13,222 bases of DNA, from positions 1-13,222 of the forward strand of contig JAKLQB010000724.1 of the NCBI GenBank assembly GCA_022013615.1. Reading direction: 5' to 3'. Below are positions 7,000 through 12,891 of this stretch, piece by piece (within the stretch, counting starts at the first letter, position 1; each line of letters starts with the position of its first letter). The DNA comes from Desulfobacterales bacterium (GTDB taxonomy: Bacteria > Desulfobacterota > DSM-4660 > Desulfatiglandales > Desulfatiglandaceae). A program made the translations under genes and the position numbers. A model generated the notes under the pieces. It saw only the letters and a list, made by a program, of their open reading frames with translations, had not been told where the DNA came from and made no database searches.

Positions 7000-7863
7000 T
7001 TACCTCAAAGCAGCCTTAAACCTGGCCGCCACTTCTTTCAGATTTCTGGCCCAGTCCAGGGCAAGTGGATTCGCGAAAACAACTTGCCCGCCAATCTCCC
7101 TGGCAATGATTCCGGCACTTTTTGAAGAGAATTCGGGCTGGACGAAAACCACATCAATGCCGTATTCTTTGGCCTTCCCTATCAGGCGTTGCAGGTCCGC
7201 GGGCTTGGGGTCCTTCCCTTCGCTCTCAATGGGAACCATCTCCAGGTCATAGGCGCGAGCAAAGTAACCCCAGGCAGGATGGAAGACCATAAACCTGGTC
7301 CTCTCCTTCCCTAAGAATATCCCCCGGAATTCGGCGTCAAGGTCAACGAGCTCCATGATGAACTTCTTGTAGTTTGCTTCGTAAACGGAACTATTGGCCG
7401 GATCGACTTTAAGCAGTCCTCTCAGGATATTCCGAGCCTGGACCATGACCAGTGGAGGAGAAAGCCATACGTGCGGGTCCTTGATTCCATGAGGCTTGTC
7501 CGCCTTCATGGACTTTTTTTCGATACCTTCTTCAGTGTGGACAAGAAGCATCTTGATGTTAGGCGCGACAATTTTTTCGAGCCACACCTTTTCAAAGGGA
7601 ACCCCGATAGCATAATAGAGCCCGGCCCTGGAAAGGGCGACCATCTGCTTAGGCCTTGGCTCATAGGTGGCCGGACTGTTCCCGGGAAGCACCATCACCG
7701 ATACATCTACCAGATCGCCACCTATTTTCTCCACAAAGTATTTCTGCGGAACAATACTGACAAAGGTTTTGATCTTCCCAGCCTGCGCCCCTGTGGCAAA
7801 CACAATGCTGAATACAAACATTACTGCAACAATCGACATCACTTTGATACAGCAATTTTTCAT
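7000..7863 (-). CDS. znuA: Zinc-type ABC importer periplasmic binding protein with altered metal ligands
   Basis: A 287-residue cluster A-I (ZnuA/TroA) solute-binding protein. Residues 1-28 are a Sec signal peptide ending ATGAQA. Two usual metal ligands are present: H131 (KDPHVWLSP) and H195 (VFHPAWGYFARAYDL). The first His of the family's PHxYEP motif is replaced by Ala (A65, SPATYEP). The C-terminal Asp of the DPL motif is Asn (N265, FANPLALDW). The His-rich loop common in ZnuA is reduced to one His (H125). Candidate extra ligands are E213/E215 (PIESEGKDP), E244 and D270. GGAG lies seven bases before the ATG. The gene is second in the operon, 55 bases after the regulator stop. Zinc is the likeliest cargo by family and context, but Mn, Fe or another metal is possible. 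Confidence 0.85.
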   Translation of the reverse strand: MKNCCIKVMSIVAVMFVFSIVFATGAQAGKIKTFVSIVPQKYFVEKIGGDLVDVSVMVLPGNSPATYEPRPKQMVALSRAGLYYAIGVPFEKVWLEKIVAPNIKMLLVHTEEGIEKKSMKADKPHGIKDPHVWLSPPLVMVQARNILRGLLKVDPANSSVYEANYKKFIMELVDLDAEFRGIFLGKERTRFMVFHPAWGYFARAYDLEMVPIESEGKDPKPADLQRLIGKAKEYGIDVVFVQPEFSSKSAGIIAREIGGQVVFANPLALDWARNLKEVAARFKAALR

Positions 7864-7917
7864 ACCATAGCTCCAAAAAAGGGTTTAGATCTATGCAATT
7901 GGATGCCGTCAATCCGT

Positions 7918-8175
7918 TTACGATCTGTGTGAACACACCAGAAGCGACTCATGGCAGTCGGGACAGTTTTTGACAAAATGATCCATTGCAAAATCATCCC
8001 AGTGCCGTTTCTGGCTCGAAGTCAACATCCCGGAGCCATTGCAAAGGGGGCAAACGCATCCCAGAGCCTCAATGATTGCCCCACGAATAAACTCGGACCG
8101 GTTCGGAATGTCCTTGATAGCCTTGAGCAAATCATCATCGACTTTGAAAGTGATAATTTCCTGTTTTTTCTTCAT
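7918..8175 (-). CDS. Ribbon-helix-helix regulator with a Cys/His metal-binding tail, likely repressor of znuACB
   Basis: An 85-residue protein. Residues 7-38 (IITFKVDDDLLKAIKD, then RSEFIRGAIIEAL) form a ribbon-helix-helix DNA-binding domain of the CopG/NikR type. Residues 40-83 carry a zinc-ribbon-like arrangement, CVCPLC (C40, C42, C45) and CPDCH (C71, C74, H75), with further C81, H58, H66 and H83. There is no ACT/NikR nickel domain. As first gene of the znu operon it is a good candidate for a metal-sensing autorepressor replacing Zur; this role is inferred. I used the ATG at 8175, which directly precedes the domain, with GAGGAGAGG about 11 bases upstream. An in-frame GTG at 8187 lies so close to that motif that it is less likely. 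Confidence 0.8.
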   Translation of the reverse strand: MKKKQEIITFKVDDDLLKAIKDIPNRSEFIRGAIIEALGCVCPLCNGSGMLTSSQKRHWDDFAMDHFVKNCPDCHESLLVCSHRS

Positions 8176-8227
8176 GAGCTTAAACACCTCTCCTCTTCAG
8201 CAGTGTCATATTGATAAGTGATATACA

Positions 8228-8256
8228 AATATTACCATGTATTACCCAAATGTCAA
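8228..8256 (-). promoter_or_regulatory. Sigma-70-type promoter of the regulator-znuACB operon with overlapping operator-like repeats
   Basis: On the minus strand a perfect TTGACA (8251-8256) is followed by a 17-base spacer and AATATT (8228-8233); shifting one base gives TAATAT. Two direct copies of GGTAATA, at 8240-8246 and 8230-8236, are spaced exactly 10 bp apart and lie over the spacer and -10 box. One helical turn between repeats is the geometry expected for ribbon-helix-helix dimers, so this is the best candidate operator. Transcription should begin near 8221, about 45 bases before the start codon. Confidence 0.6.
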
Positions 8257-8420
8257 GAGAATTTTATTCGTGATTTTTTACGAGATCATCAAAGGTAGTT
8301 GATTAAGAAAAAAAAGCCGGAGGAATTTTCGAGGAGGCAGTTATTCACGATACTTTGTGAAGAATAGCGATGATGTCGCAAATTATTTTCTATAATATAC
8401 CGCTGGTCCACTTGGGCTTT

Positions 8421-9791
8421 TTATGGCATCATGCCATACTTTTTCAGCTTTTTGTGGAGGGTCTTTCGGGTGATGCCCAGGCGTCTGGCAGCTTCGCTTT
8501 TGTTCCCATCCGTGGATTCAAGGGTTTTTAGTATGGTAGCCTTTTCCACATCCTCGAGGGGCAGATCTGCCGGTACGGCATACCTTGATGGGGATTTTCC
8601 CTCATCAGACAGCGCATCCTTGATGACCAAGAGTAAATCCTGTTCATCCAGATACTCAGACCTGGACAAGACCACCGCCCTTTCAACGGCATTCATCAGT
8701 TCGCGTACATTGCCTGGCCAGTCGTAGTTTAATAATTGATCCATGGCCTGCGGAGTAAAACCCTTAATCTGTTTTCTGTTTTTCTCTGCAAACGTACTCA
8801 GAAAGTGCTGGGCTAAAAGGGGAATATCCTCTTTTCTTTCCCTTAGAAGCGGTACGTTCAAGTTAACTACATTAAGGCGGTAATAAAGATCTTCCCTAAA
8901 TCTTTCGGACTCTATTTCCTGAATCAGATCTTTGTTGGTGGCAGCTATTACCCTGACGTCTACTTTGATCACTTCCTCACCGCCAACTCGCGTGATCTCC
9001 CTTTCCTGGAGGGCACGCAACAGTTTGACCTGCATCCCCAGCGACATTTCGCTGACTTCATCAAGGAAAAGACTTCCTCCGTCAGCTTGCCGGAATCGCC
9101 CCTCCTTAAGTCGATGCGCCCCTGTAAAAGCACCTTTCTCATGGCCGAAGAGCTCTGATTCCAGCAGGGTTTCGGTAATGGCAGCACAATTCACCTTTAC
9201 AAAAGACCCGTCCTTTCTGGGACTGTTGAAGTGAATCGCGCCGGCAATCAGCTCTTTGCCTGTACCGGAGTCGCCTGTGATCAGGACAGTCGCCTCGGAT
9301 GGGGCAACCTGGGCCACAGTTTCCAGGAGCTTGACCATGGCCGTGCTGCGGCCAATGATATTTTGTCTGTCAAAATGGCTGCCCAGGGTTTCACGTAAGA
9401 GCCGATTTTCCTCCTTTAACTGGCTGTGGTCCATGGCCCTTTCCATGGCCAACCTGAGCTCATCAAAATCGAGGGGTTTTGTGAGGTAGTCATAAGCCCC
9501 TTTTTTCAATGCCTCCACTGCCGTCTCAACAGAGGAGTAAGCGGTCATAATGATAACCGGTATGGCCGGGTTATAGGTCTTGATTCCGTTAAGGGCTTCC
9601 AATCCGGAAACCTTTAGCATTCGAATATCCATTAAGATCATGTCAAATGCCTGTTCATAGACCTTTTCAATGGCCACCTGACCATCGTCGGCCTCGACAA
9701 TTTTATATCCCCATCCGCTTAAAAGGGTCCTCAGCATTGTACGATGAGCCTGATCATCATCGACAACCAGGATAGTATTCTCTTTTTTCAC
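8421..9791 (-). CDS. zraR: Sigma-54-dependent response regulator, ZraR/NtrC type
   Basis: A 456-residue protein in three parts. A receiver domain (residues 5-120) has acidic D11-D13 and phosphoacceptor D55 (LMDIRM). An AAA+ domain (about 140-370) has Walker A GDSGTGKE, the sigma-54 contact loop GAFTGA and Walker B GGSLFLDEV. A C-terminal Fis-type HTH ends NKSEAARRLGITRKTLHKKL. It activates sigma-54 promoters when phosphorylated by the neighbouring kinase. GTG at 9791 is chosen: it overlaps the kinase TGA (9788-9790) and has AGGGAGG about ten bases upstream; a TTG at 9815 has no such support. Two near-perfect -24/-12 promoters in the intergenic region beyond the kinase are the obvious targets. 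The gene symbol is by architecture and context. Confidence 0.92.
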   Translation of the reverse strand: MKKENTILVVDDDQAHRTMLRTLLSGWGYKIVEADDGQVAIEKVYEQAFDMILMDIRMLKVSGLEALNGIKTYNPAIPVIIMTAYSSVETAVEALKKGAYDYLTKPLDFDELRLAMERAMDHSQLKEENRLLRETLGSHFDRQNIIGRSTAMVKLLETVAQVAPSEATVLITGDSGTGKELIAGAIHFNSPRKDGSFVKVNCAAITETLLESELFGHEKGAFTGAHRLKEGRFRQADGGSLFLDEVSEMSLGMQVKLLRALQEREITRVGGEEVIKVDVRVIAATNKDLIQEIESERFREDLYYRLNVVNLNVPLLRERKEDIPLLAQHFLSTFAEKNRKQIKGFTPQAMDQLLNYDWPGNVRELMNAVERAVVLSRSEYLDEQDLLLVIKDALSDEGKSPSRYAVPADLPLEDVEKATILKTLESTDGNKSEAARRLGITRKTLHKKLKKYGMMP

Positions 9792-11566
9792 AGGACTGAG
9801 GCCTCCCTGAAACAAGGTAATATTATTGTTACTGTGGTTCCAGTGTCATGTTGACTTTGCACCCTTACTGTTCCTCCGTGGGATTCGATTATCTTGTGGA
9901 CAATGGCAAGCCCTAAACCCGTCCCTGATGATTTGCTCGTGAAATAGGGGTCAAAGATATGGGGCAGGGCCTCTGCTTTTATACCAGTGCCGGTATCTGA
10001 GATCGCGATCTCGATGTTGTTGGCAGCGTCATCCCGTTGAAGTTCCACCGAAAGGGTGCCACCGCTTTCCATGGCTTCAAGGGCGTTTAGGTATACATTA
10101 AGAAAAACCTGCTTCATTCTATCAGAGTCAATTGATATTTCTTCCATATCGGGAACACTTTTTACATGAACATTGATCCCCTTACGGTGAGCATCCCCTT
10201 CAATCATTTTCATGGAATCTTGAACCAGGGCTCCAAGTGACGTGGGCTTTTTCTTAATGCTCATGGGTCGGGCAAATTCCAGGAGTTGACCGATTACCCT
10301 GTTTAGCCGTTCCACCTCCTGGATCATGATCTCTGCCGTTTCTTGATCTTCGGGAACCTCTCTGTACCTCTCCTTGAAATATGTGGCGAATCCCTTAATG
10401 GAACTCAGTGGGTTACGTATTTCATGTGCAATCCCGGCTGCCAGCTTTCCGACAGATGCAAGGCGCTGGCTTCTCTCTACCTCTCTCTTAAGATGTCGAA
10501 TTTCGCTCAAATCCCTGAAAAGGATCACGTGCCCCAGGAACTCACCTCCCTCGTCTTCCAGAAAAGAGGCGATCGCCTCCATAGGGATGGTTTTTTTACC
10601 CATCACAGGGCAGTCTATTTCCTTCACAATGATACGTCTTTCGGTTTTCAGCCTATCAATGAGGTCCCACATTGGCCGGGGTAACACTTCTCGGGGGTTT
10701 TTCCAGAGGACTTGCTGAGATGATAGTTGAAGAACAGACTCGGCTGTCTGGTTGAAAGAAACGATTCTGCCATCCCTGCCGGTCGCTAAGAGGCCGATGG
10801 GCATATTTTCAACCAGGTTGTCTGAAAAGGCCTTGACTCTTGAAAGGGACGTCCTGGTTGAGCGGTATGCCTGGGCCAGAAAAAGTGACACAATGCCGGC
10901 GAAACCGATTAAAAGGAGTATAAGGGCCATCACTACCGTGTGACGCGCATCCTCTTTCCTTGCGATCTCTACCGGCTCCATGTCCAGCCCCACGAAAATC
11001 AATTGGGCCTCATCATCGGCGCCCACATGCAGATCCTTAGGTGGTTGACGCGACACATTTGACATCATTCTTCCGTGATGCCTGCGAAAAGGCCTGCCCG
11101 TGGGCGAAAACCGGCGGAAAACCTCAAACGTATCCGCTCCATCCGGATTTGATACCTGCCGCCACTCGACCTCTTTAGAGCTTGAAATTCGTTCAAGATC
11201 AAGACCCTTCCCGTAGCTTTCACCTATTTTCGCTGGATCATCGTGGGCCAGGATAGTACCTTCAGAATCGGTGACAATGAGATACATAATATCGGGTTGT
11301 TGCGCAGTTTCCATCAACAATTTCTGGAGCCGAAAACTACCTCCGCGCATTCCCATCATCCCCATCATCCCCGTTCTGGCACCTGCCTCAAATGACCTGA
11401 TCAGGGCCGCTCCTTTTTCCACCATTAGTGTTGTGGTATTTTCTTTTTGGCGGTGGATATTTTCAAGGGTTATGAATACAAAAATGGGAGCTAAAATCAA
11501 AACCGCTCCTATGATGATCCATGGGGGAATGCCAATCCAGTATCTTTTAGTTACTTTATTTTTCAT
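9788..11566 (-). CDS. zraS: Membrane sensor histidine kinase, ZraS type, with Met/His-rich periplasmic domain
   Basis: A 592-residue inner-membrane kinase. TM1 is at about 16-34 and TM2 at about 210-232, enclosing a 175-residue periplasmic domain. That domain carries a Met/Gly cluster (GMMGMMGMRGG, 66-76) and a basic His/Met cluster (RRHHGRMM, 161-168), both plausible metal-contact sites. A PAS domain follows (NLVENMPIGLLATGRDG, from 250). HisKA has phosphoacceptor H381 in AAGIAHEIRNPLSSIKG. The HATPase has N-box NVYLNALEA and G-boxes DTGTGI and GTGLGL. It presumably senses envelope metal stress and phosphorylates the downstream regulator. The ATG at 11566 is preferred because an upstream TTG (11602) abuts the -24 element of its own promoter. 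There is no Shine-Dalgarno and the predicted leader is only about 9 bases. Confidence 0.9.
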   Translation of the reverse strand: MKNKVTKRYWIGIPPWIIIGAVLILAPIFVFITLENIHRQKENTTTLMVEKGAALIRSFEAGARTGMMGMMGMRGGSFRLQKLLMETAQQPDIMYLIVTDSEGTILAHDDPAKIGESYGKGLDLERISSSKEVEWRQVSNPDGADTFEVFRRFSPTGRPFRRHHGRMMSNVSRQPPKDLHVGADDEAQLIFVGLDMEPVEIARKEDARHTVVMALILLLIGFAGIVSLFLAQAYRSTRTSLSRVKAFSDNLVENMPIGLLATGRDGRIVSFNQTAESVLQLSSQQVLWKNPREVLPRPMWDLIDRLKTERRIIVKEIDCPVMGKKTIPMEAIASFLEDEGGEFLGHVILFRDLSEIRHLKREVERSQRLASVGKLAAGIAHEIRNPLSSIKGFATYFKERYREVPEDQETAEIMIQEVERLNRVIGQLLEFARPMSIKKKPTSLGALVQDSMKMIEGDAHRKGINVHVKSVPDMEEISIDSDRMKQVFLNVYLNALEAMESGGTLSVELQRDDAANNIEIAISDTGTGIKAEALPHIFDPYFTSKSSGTGLGLAIVHKIIESHGGTVRVQSQHDTGTTVTIILPCFREASVL

Positions 11567-11586
11567 AAGATATAAGACTCTAAAAG

Positions 11587-11601
11587 GCAAGATATGTGCC
11601 A
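11587..11601 (-). promoter_or_regulatory. Sigma-54 promoter of the zraSR-like operon
   Basis: On the minus strand TGGCAC (11596-11601), five bases, then TTGC (11587-11590) gives TGGCACATATCTTGC, a match to the TGGCAC-N5-TTGC consensus at every defined position. Transcription should start near 11575, only about nine bases before the kinase ATG. Confidence 0.85.
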
Positions 11602-11650
11602 AGCACTAAAATTGTAACCGTGCACCGCCCGTTCGCTTCGCTCTCTTGAG

Positions 11651-11716
11651 GCGCAAAGAACGCTGAGAGGGCAGAAAAGAAAATATCCTTGCTCTGCGGC
11701 CTTAGCGTCTCTGCGG
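11651..11716. repeat. Dispersed imperfect inverted repeat in the zra intergenic region
   Basis: GCGCAAAGAACGCTGAG (11651-11667) and CTTAGCGTCTCTGCGG (11701-11716) are near reverse complements around a 33-base loop; TGAA of the typical TCTCTGCGGTGAA end follows. This resembles a dispersed intergenic hairpin repeat common in Deltaproteobacteria and other environmental bacteria (as I recall), which often gives spurious peptides reading HRRDAKAAE on the complement. It splits the region between the two divergent promoters. Confidence 0.6.
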
Positions 11717-11742
11717 TGAACTATTACCTGAAATCGAGATAA

Positions 11743-11761
11743 AAAACCGCGTTGTGGTTTT
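11743..11761. other. Hairpin with A/T flanks in the zra intergenic region
   Basis: AAAACCGC and GTGGTTTT pair over 8 positions (one G-T) around a GTT loop, flanked by an A-run on the left and TTTT on the right. It could serve as a weak bidirectional terminator that insulates the divergent units, or be part of the repeat next to it. Confidence 0.35.
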
Positions 11762-11767
11762 ATTGCC

Positions 11768-11815
11768 GGATACTTTTTACCCAACTGGATACCATGCCTG
11801 CGTATTAAGTATCCA
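11768..11815. promoter_or_regulatory. Candidate upstream activator sites for the ZraR-like regulator
   Basis: GGATAC occurs at 11768 and 11787 and its reverse complement GTATCC at 11809. The last two extend to a 7-bp inverted pair, TGGATAC (11786-11792) and GTATCCA (11809-11815), with a 16-base gap. They lie about 100-145 bases from the rightward -24 box and about 170-215 from the leftward one, a normal range for enhancer-type NtrC-family sites. The assignment is inferred from position and symmetry only. Confidence 0.4.
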
Positions 11816-11912
11816 CCTTTTTTATAATCAAGGCAACAAAATAAGCCCCCGGAACCCCCAGTTATCAAAATAAACCTGTCATTTAAATATGTTACATAAT
11901 TCATTCGCTATC

Positions 11913-11928
11913 TGGCACAGGCCTTGCT
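11913..11928 (+). promoter_or_regulatory. Sigma-54 promoter of the zraP-like gene
   Basis: TGGCAC (11913-11918), AGGCC, TTGCT (11924-11928) match the -24/-12 consensus exactly, with GG and GC dinucleotides ten bases apart. The start of transcription should fall near 11939. Together with the oppositely oriented copy at 11587-11601 it makes a divergent pair. Confidence 0.88.
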
Positions 11929-11976
11929 CTAGGAAAGGTAACAAACAACAATTTAATTTTGAAGGAGGGTTAAAGA

Positions 11977-12600
11977 ATGAAAAGATTAGCAGTTATTTTG
12001 GGGAGTGTCATGTTGGTTGGGGCTATAGCCTACCCCGTCTTTGCCTGGGGTCCAGGAATGGGAAGAGGGCAAGGGCAAGGGCAAGGTATATCGGACAACA
12101 GAAGTGGCGGTCCAGGGTCTTGTTGGCGCTATGACAGAAAACAGAGCAACCTTACCCAGGAGCAGCAGAGCGCGCTGGGGCAGCTCAACGAGAAGTTCTT
12201 TAGCGAGACCGCACCTCTCAGAACTGAGATACGGGCCAAGTCAGATGAGATGAATACCCTTTTAAACGCACCTGATCCTGATGCTGAAAAGGCAAAGGCT
12301 CTTCAGAAAGAGATCATCAACCTCAGGGGTACGATGGCCGAAAAGCGGCTTGACTTCCGGCTTGAGACGCGCAAGATCAATCCTGATGCGCGGTTTGGCG
12401 GAGGATACGGTAAGGGTTATGGCCGTCACATGAAAGGTTACGGTCCAAGAAGCGGTATGGGCTATGGCAGGCACATGGAAGGTTACGGTCCAAGAAGCGA
12501 TATGGGCTATGGCCGTCACATGGAAGGTTACGGTCCAAGAAGCGGTATGGGCTATGGCAGGCACATGGGAGGTTATGGTCAGGGCCCCTGCTGGAATTAG
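11977..12600 (+). CDS. zraP: ZraP/Spy-like periplasmic metal-stress protein with His/Met tandem-repeat tail
   Basis: A 207-residue secreted protein. Residues 1-23 are a signal peptide (MKRLAVILGSVMLVG, ending PVFA before WGPG). A Gly/Gln-rich linker and a Cys (GPGSCW) follow. Residues 58-138 form the helical hairpin of the ZraP/CpxP/Spy group, with LTQEQQSALGQL and a long charged helix ending RLDFRLETRKINPDAR. The tail (from about 147) is made of 15-residue units, GYGRHMEGYGPRSGM, three complete and one partial, ending GPCWN. Family members bind zinc or act as periplasmic chaperones and can damp their cognate kinase. The RHM in every unit suggests metal binding here. AAGGAGG sits well before the ATG. 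The divergent sigma-54 promoter and adjacent zraSR-like genes support the name; E. coli ZraP lacks such a tail. Confidence 0.88.
   Translation: MKRLAVILGSVMLVGAIAYPVFAWGPGMGRGQGQGQGISDNRSGGPGSCWRYDRKQSNLTQEQQSALGQLNEKFFSETAPLRTEIRAKSDEMNTLLNAPDPDAEKAKALQKEIINLRGTMAEKRLDFRLETRKINPDARFGGGYGKGYGRHMKGYGPRSGMGYGRHMEGYGPRSDMGYGRHMEGYGPRSGMGYGRHMGGYGQGPCWN
12415..12579 (+). repeat. 45-bp tandem coding repeat in the zraP-like gene
   Basis: Units start at 12415, 12460, 12505 and 12550; the last is truncated after about 30 bases. Units 1 and 3 encode the Arg before HisMet with CGT, units 2 and 4 with AGG, and unit 2 alone has GAT for GGT. The alternation points to a 90-bp dimer that duplicated. Confidence 0.9.
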
Positions 12601-12610
12601 CCATTAAGTT

Positions 12611-12649
12611 AAAAATGGGGTGGACAGTGGTTCCACCCCATTTTTTTTG
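12611..12649 (+). terminator. Rho-independent terminator of the zraP-like gene
   Basis: AAAAATGGGGTGGA (12611-12624) and TCCACCCCATTTTT (12632-12645) form a 14-bp perfect stem with a 7-base loop, followed by a T-run, starting 10 bases after the stop codon. Strong in the forward direction; the A-run on the left could let it work in reverse as well. Confidence 0.92.
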
Positions 12650-12891
12650 TTTAACTCAATCGCTGAACAGAATAACATTGGCTCCACTGATGTGTATGAA
12701 ATCATCAAGAATATCGCTGAAACTACGCCGTAGAATCCTTAAGTTGATCATTTTTCCCTTCAATGATAGAAGAGTTATGAATATATAGCTCAAATCCCTC
12801 CGAAAACACTTTGATATCCTTATCATAGAGCAACTTTTACAGAATACTGGTGCCCAATTGTCACGCCATCAAAATAAATAATGAACACTAA
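12650..12891. other. Gene-poor stretch with coding-like debris
   Basis: No complete gene is visible. A plus-strand frame ending at 12733 reads NSIAEQNNIGSTDVYEIIKN and has no start after the terminator. A minus-strand frame with its stop at 12723-12725 reads YDKDIKVFSEGFELYIHNSS and has only a TTG as a possible start. Either may be a relic; neither family is recognised. Confidence 0.35.

Noticed and set aside
8290..8366. Terminator or operator between the zraR-like stop and the znu promoter
   Set aside because: A GCC/GGC pair before a T-run (minus strand) and TATTCAC/GTGAAGAATA symmetry are visible, but the stems are short or interrupted.
11563..11904. Minus-strand 113-codon open frame with HRRDAKAAE peptide
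   Set aside because: It runs through the dispersed inverted repeat and over the zraS promoter; peptides of this kind are known artefacts of that repeat type.
12262..12604. Minus-strand open frames with repeated HSPYRFLDRNL-like peptides
   Set aside because: They are the reverse shadow of the tandem repeats in the zraP-like gene.
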